DNA of 64,000 bases, taken from positions 1 through 64,000 of the forward strand of contig QCUL01000003.1 in assembly GCA_003210755.1 (NCBI GenBank), given 5' to 3'. Numbering within the stretch: position 1 is the stretch's first letter; each line of letters opens with the position of its first letter. Made by a program: the position numbers and the translations under genes. Shown here piece after piece: positions 31,356 to 42,187 of the stretch. The stretch comes from Synechococcus sp. AG-679-C18 (lineage in GTDB: Bacteria > Cyanobacteriota > Cyanobacteriia > PCC-6307 > Cyanobiaceae). Under the pieces are notes generated by a model. That model was not told the origin of the DNA. It saw nothing but the letters and a program-made list of their open reading frames with translations, and made no database searches.

Positions 31356-32525
31356 TTAATCCGGAGCCTGAAGGCGTTGTCCTAGCCAGGCCGCCTCTTC
31401 CCTGGCCTCTGGGTAGAGCCTTGCCAGAGCCGCATCAGATGCTGGATCTCTGTTCTCCAATAATTTCCTATAGCGACGTAGCGCTGAATTTGGGAATAAC
31501 AACACACCAGTGAGAAGAGCCAGAGCACTGCCCATCAGATAAGCAATCCAACGGTTTGGGATATACCAGGCCATTAAAGGGCCGTAGCCAGCGAAGGCCA
31601 CGCCCGTTGAGATCAATGCGGTGTTCAGATAGGGGCCGAGGTTGAAAGCAGTGACTAGAGCAGCACTGCCGCCCATGGCTAATCCCAACCCAACACTATT
31701 GATTCCAATGGTGTTGAACACCAGTAGCGGCATTAAAACTCCAAGGCTGACCCCAACCATTCGGTCACGGACGCGGGCAAGCGTGGCGCCGATACTGTCG
31801 TTGAGTAGTAGTACGACGCCGAAATACAGGTATTTGGGCGTCGCGGTTGCCAGTCCTGTACCGATCGCTAGAGCAAAGGCCGCAAGCACGAGCTTGCGCC
31901 AATACACCCAGCTGCTTAAAGCCAGCCGGTAACGCACTGCAAGCGGCGGATCCTTTCCCTCAGGGCCCGTAGAGGGAGCCAGCTCTCCCAGGCCTGCAGG
32001 CGTCAGCCCCCATTGCAGGACAGTGCCAATGGCTAAGCCGACTGCGATTGCCTCGAGTTGATGGCCCAAACCGGTCCAGGAGGCCGATGGACCAAGAAGT
32101 GGCAACACTCCAGCCGCCGCCACCGCATTGGTGAGCATGGCCAATTTTGCTGGTAGAGCCAGTGCAAGCAGCTGCATCAAGACCCCTACCACTCCGAACC
32201 ACCACACTTCCGGACCGGCAGGGAACATCGAGCGCACCCCTAAACCCACCGCCATTGACAGGCCACCAACGACTATCAGCACCGGATAAAGCAGCGACGG
32301 CCATCGGCAGAAATCTGGGCGTACCACCAGCACAGCCACCACGACGCCAAAAGCTGCCGGTGTGTCGCCAAAACCAAGTGTGAGACAGATCAGGCGTGTC
32401 AGGCTTGCGGCCAGGCCGATGGCCACCGCTGCCCGCAATCCCAGCCATTGGGGCTCAGCCACCTTTTTCGGAATCATCAGGGGGATGGCGCTTGAATGCC
32501 TGAATCCATCCCACCAGCAGCACAA
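31356..32525 (-). CDS. FUSC family (aromatic acid exporter-like) membrane protein
   Basis: 'KYLYFGVVLLLNDSIGATLARVRDRMVGVSLGVLMPLLVFN', multiple TM segments. Confidence 0.75.
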   Translation of the reverse strand: MCCWWDGFRHSSAIPLMIPKKVAEPQWLGLRAAVAIGLAASLTRLICLTLGFGDTPAAFGVVVAVLVVRPDFCRWPSLLYPVLIVVGGLSMAVGLGVRSMFPAGPEVWWFGVVGVLMQLLALALPAKLAMLTNAVAAAGVLPLLGPSASWTGLGHQLEAIAVGLAIGTVLQWGLTPAGLGELAPSTGPEGKDPPLAVRYRLALSSWVYWRKLVLAAFALAIGTGLATATPKYLYFGVVLLLNDSIGATLARVRDRMVGVSLGVLMPLLVFNTIGINSVGLGLAMGGSAALVTAFNLGPYLNTALISTGVAFAGYGPLMAWYIPNRWIAYLMGSALALLTGVLLFPNSALRRYRKLLENRDPASDAALARLYPEAREEAAWLGQRLQAPD

Positions 32526-32661
32526 TTAATAAAATTGCAAGCCAAAACCACAGACGGGGAGCGGTGCTTGAAATTGTGATGATTAGCAGTATGAGAGCAA
32601 CCCAGGGAGCGGGTTGACGCAGGGCGCTCAACCAGGAAGTTGTTGGGGATGAGCGGGCCAT
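32455..32661 (-). CDS. small membrane protein (DUF1656-like position)
   Basis: 68 aa with two hydrophobic segments, overlapping the FUSC ORF start, between FUSC and HlyD genes. Confidence 0.5.
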   Translation of the reverse strand: MARSSPTTSWLSALRQPAPWVALILLIITISSTAPRLWFWLAILLIVLLVGWIQAFKRHPPDDSEKGG

Positions 32662-32666
32662 TTTTG

Positions 32667-33902
32667 TTAGCGATTGATCCCTGCGATCCAGCGCAGAAAG
32701 GGAAAGGTGTAACTGAGTAGAGAGCGGCGCTCAACACCAGCGCGTGCCTGGGCTGGCTGTCCCTGATCAAATCTGAGATTGGGACCGCGGCCTCCACTCC
32801 AGCGAAGCCCCGAAGGCGTCTTTGCCGACTCCAGCGTTACCCGCACCAGCACCATCGGCGCCGTCGCCTTGTCTCCAAGGAGTGAGAGAGGATCACCCCC
32901 CTCTCCATACGCTTCCTGCCTTGCACGAACTAACAGAGAAGCTGCTAAATCAGCCTCGCCCACCACGCTGGTGAGAGCAGCCGCATCGAGTGACGTCGGG
33001 GAAATGTCTGTGATTGTGCCTTCCACTCCGCCATAACGCTGAGCAGTGCCGCCGTACTGGTTACGGCTCTGAAGGATTGGTTCGATCTCGATCGGTCCCT
33101 CAACTTGTAGGCGGGTGGCATCTGCCTCAGTGAATAAAGCCATCGCTTGTCGTGTTGGCGACTGCGACTGTTCGAGCTCCAAGGTTCCGAGACGTTGACC
33201 CGGCAGCACTGGCTGACCGACCTCTACAGCCCACCTCAGTAGTCGCCCTTGTTCCGGTGCGAGCAGCTCGAGGGAGTTGATTTGGGCTTCAAGCTCCGCC
33301 TGGGTGGCCTGCGACTGAGCTCGTTCGGCCGTAATTAATCCACGATTGGCTTTCAATTGAGCGATTTTGGCTTCCAGAGAGCGAATGGCAGCTTTATTTC
33401 CAAGATAAAGATCCTGTGCTGCCACCCACAAAGGGCTGTAAGTCGGAATCACCTTTTTCCTACGGAGGGTTTCCAAGGCCGCGAGCTGTTGACCAACGGG
33501 CTTGTTGCTGACCTCAAACAATCGGATCTGCTGGCGAAGAGCCGCCACCTCCTCTGTATTGGCACCAAGCTGCATCAATAACCCTTCCTGCTTCTCAGCG
33601 TTGGCTTCAAGCTGGCGATCGAGAGCCTGTATTGGCTCGGAAGGAGTATTTCCGTCCAGGGCTCCCTGATCGATGCGATCAAGTCGGGCGAGCAGTTGGT
33701 TTTGTAGGACACTTGCTCCTACTGGGACATTCAGGTTGAGCACCTGACCTGCAGAGCGGGCATAGAGACCCCGGCGATCACCAGGCGAAAGAAGAACTGC
33801 TGCTCCCAAAACCTGCACTTGTATCGCGGGTAGGACAGCCCAGATTGCAGTCATGCCAGTGACCACAGCCATTGGCCAGCAATTCTGCAGCACTCGCCTC
33901 AT
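32667..33902 (-). CDS. HlyD-family / periplasmic adaptor subunit
   Basis: 'GQVLNLNVPVGASVLQNQLLARLD', coiled-coil region, lipoyl-like 'RLLRWAVEVGQPVLPGQRLGTLE'. Confidence 0.85.
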   Translation of the reverse strand: MRRVLQNCWPMAVVTGMTAIWAVLPAIQVQVLGAAVLLSPGDRRGLYARSAGQVLNLNVPVGASVLQNQLLARLDRIDQGALDGNTPSEPIQALDRQLEANAEKQEGLLMQLGANTEEVAALRQQIRLFEVSNKPVGQQLAALETLRRKKVIPTYSPLWVAAQDLYLGNKAAIRSLEAKIAQLKANRGLITAERAQSQATQAELEAQINSLELLAPEQGRLLRWAVEVGQPVLPGQRLGTLELEQSQSPTRQAMALFTEADATRLQVEGPIEIEPILQSRNQYGGTAQRYGGVEGTITDISPTSLDAAALTSVVGEADLAASLLVRARQEAYGEGGDPLSLLGDKATAPMVLVRVTLESAKTPSGLRWSGGRGPNLRFDQGQPAQARAGVERRSLLSYTFPFLRWIAGINR

Positions 33903-33922
33903 GAGCGATCAGAAACACCCCT

Positions 33923-35392
33923 ATGCTAACCCCGTTTTTTGGAGAGCTTGAAGCTCTCCGTACCGACTACGCCGGCATGTTCCGTCGATGGCTTCTGATC
34001 AGGTTGTTGCTGGCTAGCTGCGTGCTTCCTGTTAATGCAACACCACTCGTGCTGAGCCTCGATCAGGCGCTGGAGCGTGGTCTTGATGCATCTCTGGCGC
34101 TCAAACAAGCGGAAACAAGTCAAGAGGCTTCTGAAGCAGCTGTTGGCATCAGCCGCAGCATGTTCCTGCCGAAACTGGATGTGGTGGGCTTGGCCAGCTG
34201 GGCTCAGGTTGGCAGCTCGATCGGTTTCATTTCGAATCTGCCCACGATCGGGGATCTTAATTTCGATTTGAGTAGCAAGGGATATGCCCTGATTCAGAAC
34301 AGTTTTGGCAACATCGGGCTCGCCCTCAGCTATCCCCTTGTTGATTTCGAACGTGGACCCTTGCTCGAAGCAGCCAAGGCGCTCGATCAAGCAGCAGAAG
34401 CTCGTGTCATGGAGCAGAAGCGGCAGAGCCGATTCTCGATTACTACTGCCTATCTGCAACTTCAGCTGGCAGATGCTCTGATCCCCGTATGGGCCGATTC
34501 GATCGATCTCTCCACCAACCTTCTTAAGGATGCGGAAGCCCTGCTTGAGGGGGGGGTGGGAGCACGCATCGATGTATTCCAAGCCCGGGCATTGCTGTCC
34601 ACTGATAGGAGCGGGCTCAGTTCCGCACGATCCACTAGAGCGATTGCGGCAAGTGCACTGGCTCGCTTGCTGGATCTTCCAGCCGAGCAACGGCTGGAGG
34701 CAAGTGATCCGCTTGAATCCTTTCCGCCATGGCCACTCAACCTTGAGGCTTCTGTTGGAGCTGCAACTCGTAACCGGCCTGCTTTGGACGTGATCCGCCA
34801 GGCTCAAATCGCTGCTGAAGCCAAGGTGAAAGCTACGCAGGGCAGCAGATTACCGCGTATTGGCGTGCTGCTGGGCGGAGGAATCAACGGTGACAGCTTG
34901 AAAGTACCGGTGCTCAATGGAAGTAGCAGCATCAGCAATGTTCCGGTGGTTGGAGAGGTGAATCTGCCCAATGCGGAAAGTAGTGGCAGCGTCAGCGGCA
35001 GTTTCTATGACTACGGCATCATGCTTAACCTTCGTCAATCTCTCTTTGATGGCGGCTTGTCTACTCAGAGCACGGCTCTTGCGCGTAGTCAGGTTGAGGA
35101 ACAGCGCCTGCTTCTGAAACAACGTGAACAGTTGATCATTCAGGCAGTTGAAAGCTTTTGGCACATCAACCAAAGTGCAGCCATCGCTATGAAAGCGAGT
35201 CGTGATGCTGAGATTGCTACTGAAGAAGCGGTGCGCGATGCCCAGCTCCGTTACCGAGCTGGCATCGCTCCAATTACCGAACTGTTGCTTGTCAAGCGTG
35301 ATCGACAGGCAGCTCGAAGTGCTGCAGCGGTAGCCGTTCAGCAGTGGAACTTCAGTCGGGCTGGCCTCGAACTACAGACAGGACTTCGTTGA
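33923..35392 (+). CDS. TolC-family outer membrane efflux protein
   Basis: 'LSLDQALERGLDASLALKQAETSQEASEAAVGISRSMFLPKLDV', C-terminal 'AVRDAQLRYRAGIAPITELL'. Confidence 0.88.
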   Translation: MLTPFFGELEALRTDYAGMFRRWLLIRLLLASCVLPVNATPLVLSLDQALERGLDASLALKQAETSQEASEAAVGISRSMFLPKLDVVGLASWAQVGSSIGFISNLPTIGDLNFDLSSKGYALIQNSFGNIGLALSYPLVDFERGPLLEAAKALDQAAEARVMEQKRQSRFSITTAYLQLQLADALIPVWADSIDLSTNLLKDAEALLEGGVGARIDVFQARALLSTDRSGLSSARSTRAIAASALARLLDLPAEQRLEASDPLESFPPWPLNLEASVGAATRNRPALDVIRQAQIAAEAKVKATQGSRLPRIGVLLGGGINGDSLKVPVLNGSSSISNVPVVGEVNLPNAESSGSVSGSFYDYGIMLNLRQSLFDGGLSTQSTALARSQVEEQRLLLKQREQLIIQAVESFWHINQSAAIAMKASRDAEIATEEAVRDAQLRYRAGIAPITELLLVKRDRQAARSAAAVAVQQWNFSRAGLELQTGLR

Positions 35393-36026
35393 TGACAGCC
35401 TTAGCGGTAGGGAGGCGCGAGTTGTTTTCTGCGCATCTATTTTTTTAAACTTTACAAACTCAACATGTATAAATCACAATTTAATTTCTCAATCATTGCG
35501 ATGTTAATTCATAATGCTTGAATAAATGATAATATTTGGAACGTTCAGTTCTGTTTTTAACCGAAAATCTCGCCTGAATTTCGTTTCAGCGGAAAGTTGC
35601 TAAATTAATTCTGCGGTACGTGTCTGGCATCTAGTAGGATTACCTCTTTTAGTATTGTCATGGAAATAGATATTGAGTTAGCTGAACTTCATCTTCTCAG
35701 CGTTTACCCAAAAGCTCACTCCATTCGATTGCTCAGTACGAACCAATAGTAATAAGGAGTGACTTGTACCAGTGAGGATGGCAACATTTACCCATACTTC
35801 GATCTACTTTATATCAATGACTGTAACAATTAAACAGTTCGGACTTGATATTCATTAGCCTCGATTAATAGGGTGTTTCTTATTGCCTCTGGTCTGACTC
35901 TTAAAGTCTTCCGAAATTACCTGATCTTTTGTTTAAGATGGATAAGCCTGCATGAGGAAAGTTCGATTCAACATAGTTGAACTCAACCTGACCTATCCTC
36001 ATTGGATAAGAATCATTGGTACTCCA

Positions 36027-36320
36027 ATGGCGTCAATTAAACTGCTGTTTTTGAGCTTCGCCCTACTTGTTGGTGCCATTCCTGCTAACCATGCTAAAGA
36101 TTCAGAACCATTTAAACTTGGCAAGTGCAATCCTGTCGGCGCAGTAAAAACCCTTAATTCAGAATTAGAAAAAGGAAAAAGCCTGAACGATTCTTTTACA
36201 GTCGTTCTTAGAAGTAATCAATTTGACGGCTCAAACGCCTGCATCACTTTCATTCGTGAAGCATCCATGGAATTGCGTGAATCAGCTCCCCATACTTTTA
36301 AAAAACTTTGGCTGGAGTGA
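36027..36320 (+). CDS. small secreted hypothetical protein
   Basis: ATG 36027 followed by signal peptide 'ASIKLLFLSFALLVGAIPANHA'. Confidence 0.5.
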   Translation: MASIKLLFLSFALLVGAIPANHAKDSEPFKLGKCNPVGAVKTLNSELEKGKSLNDSFTVVLRSNQFDGSNACITFIREASMELRESAPHTFKKLWLE

Positions 36321-36399
36321 TCATGAGCCAATCAGCAGAGCTCTCAACGTGCGGTTCGCGCGATCTGCCGAGATACTGAACCCATTGGTCATCGCTTCA

Positions 36400-36666
36400 A
36401 TGGCAACCAAAGAGGAAATCCGCGCTGTATTTGCTGACCCTCAAGTCGATGGTATGGATGGGCTCTATCAATGCATCGGTGAACTGCTGAAGGATGGTGC
36501 TGAGTTTGAAAACGCCTATTCGTTGGTCATCGCTGCAGGCGACATACCATCTATGACTTGGATCAGCTTCTGCGTGCAATGCGCCACACGGTTTGATGAT
36601 CCGCCAGAGGAATCAGAATTTCTGGCGGTATTAGAAGAATTCTGCCGTCAACACTTTGAAGCTTGA
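36400..36666 (+). CDS. hypothetical protein
   Basis: ATG 36400 in the 36223-36666 frame: MATKEEIRAVFADPQVDGMDGLYQCIGELLKDGAEFENAYSLVIAAG... Confidence 0.5.
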   Translation: MATKEEIRAVFADPQVDGMDGLYQCIGELLKDGAEFENAYSLVIAAGDIPSMTWISFCVQCATRFDDPPEESEFLAVLEEFCRQHFEA

Positions 36667-36875
36667 TCAGCAGGGTCTAGCCATTATTGAAATACGCCAT
36701 TCTGCGGCGCAAAGGGATGGGTCTTTAGACGCGCTATGCGGATAGCTTCCCTACTAGTGCAATAGGAGTGCAATCAGGCTAGGCAATAAAGGCATGGGCG
36801 TCAGTCTGATTGCAAGTCTAATTTATAGACGCTATGATAATTCCTATAAATGAGATCATCTAAAATGATTGAATT

Positions 36876-37265
36876 ATGAACAAACTTACAAATACCTACG
36901 AATTAATTATAAAAAGAAAAAACGCCTCATTCCCAAATGAAGAGGTGAAACGAATTGCCTTTGAAGCGAATGATTGGTTAGATGCCAGTAAAAAGGCGTT
37001 CGCACTAAAAAATCTCTATAAAAACTCTTCGCTAATTTATAGATTTACAATAGAAATAAAGGTTGAACGAAGAGAGAGGATAAGAACGAGAAAACAACGA
37101 TTGGTGTTCAAGCTTTCTCTTGTTGCCTTTCTAGTTCTTTTCATCTACAGCATTGCATGTTCTTTCTTTATTCCTTTCTTCTTTGCTGTCCCTGTAATTC
37201 TAGTGTTAGGTCTTTTTTACTACATTCGAATAGCAAAAATAATAATCAGTAAGATTATCAAATAG
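36876..37265 (+). CDS. hypothetical membrane protein
   Basis: 129 aa, basic N-terminal half and two C-terminal TM segments. Confidence 0.55.
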   Translation: MNKLTNTYELIIKRKNASFPNEEVKRIAFEANDWLDASKKAFALKNLYKNSSLIYRFTIEIKVERRERIRTRKQRLVFKLSLVAFLVLFIYSIACSFFIPFFFAVPVILVLGLFYYIRIAKIIISKIIK

Positions 37266-38060
37266 TCTCTATTTCTGTAAAATAATTACTAACAATGAAA
37301 GGCCAAAGAATCAAATTTTTAAAAGAGCGCATAGATTCTGCAAAAGGCTATTGATCTTTAAAGGGGTTTAAGTTATTAGAAAATAAACTGCTGAGATGCT
37401 CTGTTCTGCAATCTCCTTTGTACTAGTCTAGTTTGCTTGATTAGTAGTCGATTGCTGGTTGCGCTATTCAATTTTATCTGAAAAAATTGCATTAATGAAT
37501 CACTTCGATTTCTACCTTCCCAATACAGAGGGGGGTAGGTTTACAAGTGTGATATAGCTTCACACCCGTTATCTCATAACTCGCTGATTCTCTGCTGCAG
37601 TGCCTTTTTTTAAACGGTAGATCTTTCTCCTGAACCACTTTCAAGTCTTCTCACCGTCTTCGTAATTCGCTTCTACTTGAAAATCGCCAACTGATTTCAC
37701 AAACAAAGAAGTGAGACAAGTCCACCACCAAAGGCTCCAGAACTTCAATCTTTTGTTCCAGTATTTCCATACAACCTCAATTTATGACAAGGTAATAATT
37801 AGCCCCGCAGTAAGAGGGTTTTTTATTGCGGAGAAATACTTGGGTTAGCTGAAAATAACTAATGACACTCGACAGTCAAATGACGCTGATGACTACAAGT
37901 CTTGGCTGGCACTTGGTTTTGAACAATTTGGGAGAAAAATGACAGTCGTAGTCGTAGCAGTGTGTGAGCAGGAGAGCGGTCTGTCTGGGGTATCAATGGC
38001 CAGGATTCAGCTGACGCCTACGAGACTTAACCAGGCCAGGAAGGACTGTCTAGGGCTATC

Positions 38061-39020
38061 TCATTCATTGCGGCAGGAAGAGGTACGGCGAGGTGCCATC
38101 ACCGCCAGCCAGTTTTCCTGGAATGGGCTGTAGTTATCGTCGCTAGCAAGTACAAGGGTGGTTCGTCCATCCGCAAGGCGAGGTCCAACTGTCAGTGCTT
38201 CCCAATTGTCCGCAGGAAGCCCTGTTTCGAGAAGATTCCAGCCGATCAGAGGTTGAAGTGGTGGAGCAGCTGTGGTCTTCGGAAGCGAATAAAGAAGAAG
38301 GCGTGCTCGCCAAGTAAAAGGTGCATCAAAACCACGAACCAGAGCCAACAAGCGGTTACGCCTAGGGATAGCTAATAAGTCAGTCAGGCCATCCTGTGAA
38401 CCGCCGAAACCGAGTTCGAGCTCGCTTTCAGAGATCAAAGTACCTGTTGTCGTAACACGAGCTATCGGAATTGCCGTGGGATTGTCGCTTTGCAGTAGTG
38501 GTCTCTCTGCGGCTATCAACAATTCCGAGCTGTTGAGGAGCGTGAGTGATTCTGGACCTTTGTTGCTTGCAAGTCCTTGTCCAGGTTGAGCTATCCAGCT
38601 CTTTGGCAGCGGTATCAATTTCTGAATTCGCCCAGTCTGAAGATCAATGCGGATTAGACGTGCCGCCCGTTTAGGCCTGCGACTTCCTTCACTGGCAATC
38701 CAGGCATGGCCGTCTTCCACCACCAATCCCTCACCATCAAATCCCTTTGGCAATACGTGGCCTGCAGGATCGCGGAGCTGTCGTCGCGGCCCAGGCGTGA
38801 GTTTGTTGGAGGTTCCAGCAATTAGCCTGGCTAGTCCTCCCCACGGCACCAGATGGCCATGCGATGAATCGCTGAGTAGCCACAATTGATCTTCCTTCGT
38901 TTGATAAGAGGCCGCAGAAAATCCTCCAAGTGAACGTCCATCCGCTGCTTTTCGAGGGAGAGAGATTATGCGAATCAGCTCCCAACCGGCCTGGAGTGGG
39001 CAGGGCAATGGGAGATCCAT
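38061..39020 (-). CDS. esterase-like activity of phytase family protein
   Basis: 'GGFSAASYQTKEDQLWLLSDSSHG', 'FDGEGLVVEDGHAWIASEGSRRPKRAARLIRID', 'NWEALTVGPRLADGRTTLVLASDDNYS'. Confidence 0.85.
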   Translation of the reverse strand: MDLPLPCPLQAGWELIRIISLPRKAADGRSLGGFSAASYQTKEDQLWLLSDSSHGHLVPWGGLARLIAGTSNKLTPGPRRQLRDPAGHVLPKGFDGEGLVVEDGHAWIASEGSRRPKRAARLIRIDLQTGRIQKLIPLPKSWIAQPGQGLASNKGPESLTLLNSSELLIAAERPLLQSDNPTAIPIARVTTTGTLISESELELGFGGSQDGLTDLLAIPRRNRLLALVRGFDAPFTWRARLLLYSLPKTTAAPPLQPLIGWNLLETGLPADNWEALTVGPRLADGRTTLVLASDDNYSPFQENWLAVMAPRRTSSCRNE

Positions 39021-39385
39021 TGGGATCAGTGCAGAAGCTTCAACTTTTGCATCAAGCCTCCGTTGTTTGTGTTTTTTGAATCACGGATTTGAAGGGTTGA
39101 TTTCTTCCACGACAGTCTTGATTTAGATCGCGTATGAAAGGTATTGGAGAAGGTATCGGTCAATGCGGATGAATATTTACTATTTATCGAGACGTAAAGA
39201 TTCAAATCTTAAAGTTTTGTTATCATGATTGTTTTGGATTAAGGCCCAAAATAATTTGCTTCTCAATGTAGTTGCTGTGACTATTTTTATCATTTGCAGC
39301 TAGCTTGAGTCATTATTTGAAAAGAGTTATGATTTTGATTTGAATTGCTTCTTGCCAGCTCTCTAGTTTGCAGCTCCATTAGGAC

Positions 39386-39691
39386 TTGACAATTCATCAG
39401 CAAGGAATCGTTGGACTCTGCAAAATTAATATGCCATTGGCCTTGAGTACTTTGAAGGTTGATAACTGCATCGTTGTGTTGCCTGGTTTGAGTGTCGTAA
39501 TTGTTGCGATCGGGTCGCTTTTGATCGTCAGCAATTCTGGTCTGACCCACGGGAGGGGGCTGTATGCCACCGAAGTGGAAGCTCAGCAGCGCGCTGAACA
39601 AATCGGTTGCGCGACCACTCATCAGATCAAGGATCGTTGGATGCCTTGCAGTGATGAGCGGGAACTGCATCAGCAACTTAGAAAACAATGA
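39386..39691 (+). CDS. DUF3721 domain protein
   Basis: 'GLYATEVEAQQRAEQIGCATTHQIKDRWMPCSD' matches the short DUF3721 pattern. Confidence 0.7.
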   Translation: MTIHQQGIVGLCKINMPLALSTLKVDNCIVVLPGLSVVIVAIGSLLIVSNSGLTHGRGLYATEVEAQQRAEQIGCATTHQIKDRWMPCSDERELHQQLRKQ

Positions 39692-39807
39692 TTTTCAAAG
39701 CCAGGAGCAGTCAACACCAGGCAAGGCGAGTTCATCGCTAGATAGCAACGATGAACTACTGGTGTATCACTGAAAATGTTGATGGTGACTGGCTTGTGAG
39801 CTAGGAT

Positions 39808-39831
39808 GTGACCTATTCCGTGACCTAAATC
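39808..39831 (+). repeat. paired 12-mer GTGACCTATTCC/GTGACCTAAATC, candidate left attachment/recombinase site
   Basis: Two GTGACCT words 12 bp apart just before the integrase start; same spacing as 48828-48851. Confidence 0.5.
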
Positions 39832-39834
39832 AAG

Positions 39835-41429
39835 GTGACGAAGAACAAGAAGCTACTGAAGTTCCTAAAGATCGACGCACGTTCAGGGAAGCTCACGTAT
39901 CGCAGGCAGATACCAAAGAAGCTGCGGCCATTTGTAGGTGGCAGAGCTTCTATTCGCAGAACATTGGACACGGACAGCACTATTGTCGCAGTACATCAGT
40001 ACTGTCTGCCTACGCGCAGGTTCATAGCGACGTTGAAGCAGTGATAACTGCGGCGACAGCTAGGGCACAGCAGGACTTAAGCCTGATGCAGGGTCACTCG
40101 CTAGCGATCACGGCACCAGACGCACGATTACCACTCTCTCGTAGGGAAATTGCGGGGATTGCGGGTCAAGTTCTGCTCGATATTCGTAATGCGGTGGCAG
40201 ATCAGCAGCTCATGTCGCCTGAATTCTCCAGATGCTTGGTTGCTCTGGCGATCAAGTTCAAGACAGAGGGGTTAGCGGCAATATCGATTGGAGATTTTGC
40301 TGTGTTGGCGCGACCAGTACTCAATCAGCTGCAGATACAGCCATCACCCGTTGATCTTGTGGCAATTGGGCAGGCATTACTGGGATATATGCCTGTGATG
40401 CAGGCGGATATGCAGAAATTGGCAGGCATGGACTTCAGTCCACCCAAGTTGGAAACGATTGCGCCACCTTTGCCCCATAAACAAACAACATGGGCAGATC
40501 TTCTAGATGAATGGCGCATCTCCAAGGGAGGTGTGGTTGAAGTAGATGGTGTTGGCGTAAGTGAACGGAGAGAAGAGGTATATCAGGTGTCGATAAAAGA
40601 ATTTACTCGTGTCATTACAGATCACTCAGCATCTGCAATAACAATCGCTAATGCTCGCGCTTATATCCGTTATCTCCAGACTGATAGTGGGTTATCACCG
40701 CGAACACAGCAGCATCGAATCACATGCCTCAAACATCTGCTGAAGATCGGGGTGCGAGCAGGACTTGTTCAAGAGAATGTCTTCGCAGATCAAGTGATTT
40801 CTACACCAGCAGGAACAAATGACGAAAGAGGCTATCGAGCATTTACTAAAGCGGAGGTGATCATGATATTCACAGAATTAAAAACAAATCACGACAAGCA
40901 CCATCAGCAGCTTTGTTACATCTTGTTATGTACCGGCTGTCGCTTAAATGATGCACTTCAGTTGCGATCATTCGACTTACAGAGGACAGATGCCGATGTC
41001 TGGTTCTTTAACTGGAAGCATGACCCGAGTCACCAGTTACCAATGCTTCTCAAGAGTCGAGCAAAGAACAATCGACAGACACCACTGCACCCTCGTCTGA
41101 TTGCTGAAGGAATAACAGAGCTAGATCACAGTGGTGTACATAGATTATTAGGTGATGACATGCCAAAGGCACAATGTTATTCACACTGGTTTAGGAAGCT
41201 GTTAATCCGGCTAGGAATATGGGAGCCCAGGAAACTTTGTCTTCATTCCATCCGTGGATCAGCAAAGGATCTACAACGAGAGGCTGGTATGACAGTCGAT
41301 CAAAGGATGGCAATGACAGCACATACAAGTAGGGATATAGGTGAATCAAGCTATGGCGAAGGATTACAGATGCAACCCTCGATTCTTTATAAACATCTAG
41401 CCTTTTTGGATCTATCTTGGTTACCATAG
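39835..41429 (+). pseudogene. tyrosine recombinase/integrase with one frameshift
   Basis: N-terminal part in 39835-40044 ('KLTYRRQIPKKLRPFVGGRASIRRTLDTD'), rest in 40041-41429 ('LLCTGCRLNDALQLRSFDL', 'HSIRGSAKDLQREAGM'); frames differ by 1 nt. Confidence 0.75.
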
Positions 41430-41505
41430 AAAGTTACCTAATTCTTATTTGGTCGTATCTTTAGCTGACTTAAGCTGACTAGGTCCTTCTTCAATCCATC
41501 AATAA

Positions 41506-41886
41506 ATGAACATCTTCAATTTCTTAAAAGCAAAGTTCAATCCAAATAGACCGATGGGAAGAAAGAATTGGTTTTGGACAACATTAGTTTGGTTAATCAT
41601 TTTCCTTCCTATAACATGGGCACTACCTGGAATAGAAGTTCATCCGCCTCCACCAAACATAGTTATCGCAATTTCTGCAATGTCTCTGCTCCCGTTACTT
41701 CTGAATTTAAGAAGAGCAAGAGCAGCTGAGATACCTTTGATACTCGTTTATATGTGCTGGTTGTGCACTCCGATTAATCTTATATGGGAAGGTGGACCTT
41801 TAGAAGGTATTGTTAATGCTTATCAGGTGTTTCTCTTTATCTATTTCTTGTCAAGGAAAAATAAAGTTGAACCTCTATCGCCGTAA
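41506..41886 (+). CDS. small membrane protein (DUF805-like N-terminus)
   Basis: 'MGRKNWFWTTLVWLIIFLPITW' plus further hydrophobic stretches. Confidence 0.45.
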   Translation: MNIFNFLKAKFNPNRPMGRKNWFWTTLVWLIIFLPITWALPGIEVHPPPPNIVIAISAMSLLPLLLNLRRARAAEIPLILVYMCWLCTPINLIWEGGPLEGIVNAYQVFLFIYFLSRKNKVEPLSP

Positions 41887-41905
41887 TTGAAAATTAAAAC
41901 AACGC

Positions 41906-42145
41906 TCACTTACTCGTATCTTCACCTGGCTCAAGCAGTCCATTCTCTTTCTTCAATCCATCAATGGTTGAGGTGAGAGAATCCAGTGCCTGCCTGTATT
42001 CAGAAGCTCTGCTCTCAAGGACTTGAATCTGTTTGAGTGCTTCAGCTTTTTGATAATCAGCATACATTGAATCTGACACCACATAAACTTTCTCACGTGG
42101 CTTGAAATCGTATTGGTTAAAGACAGCAAAGGGAGATGAAATCAT
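41906..42145 (-). CDS. hypothetical coiled-coil protein
   Basis: 79 aa; heptad-like 'ALKQIQVLESRASEYRQALDSLTSTIDGLKKENGLLE'. Confidence 0.5.
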   Translation of the reverse strand: MISSPFAVFNQYDFKPREKVYVVSDSMYADYQKAEALKQIQVLESRASEYRQALDSLTSTIDGLKKENGLLEPGEDTSK

Positions 42146-42187
42146 GACTACTCCGTAACTGTTAATAACGTAACGGGCTTTAATGAA

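Noticed and set aside
33926-34807. 293-aa minus ORF opposite TolC
   Set aside because: Antisense to a well-supported TolC-family gene.
37939-38133. 64-aa plus ORF
   Set aside because: Overlaps the phytase-like gene on the other strand and has no protein-like features.
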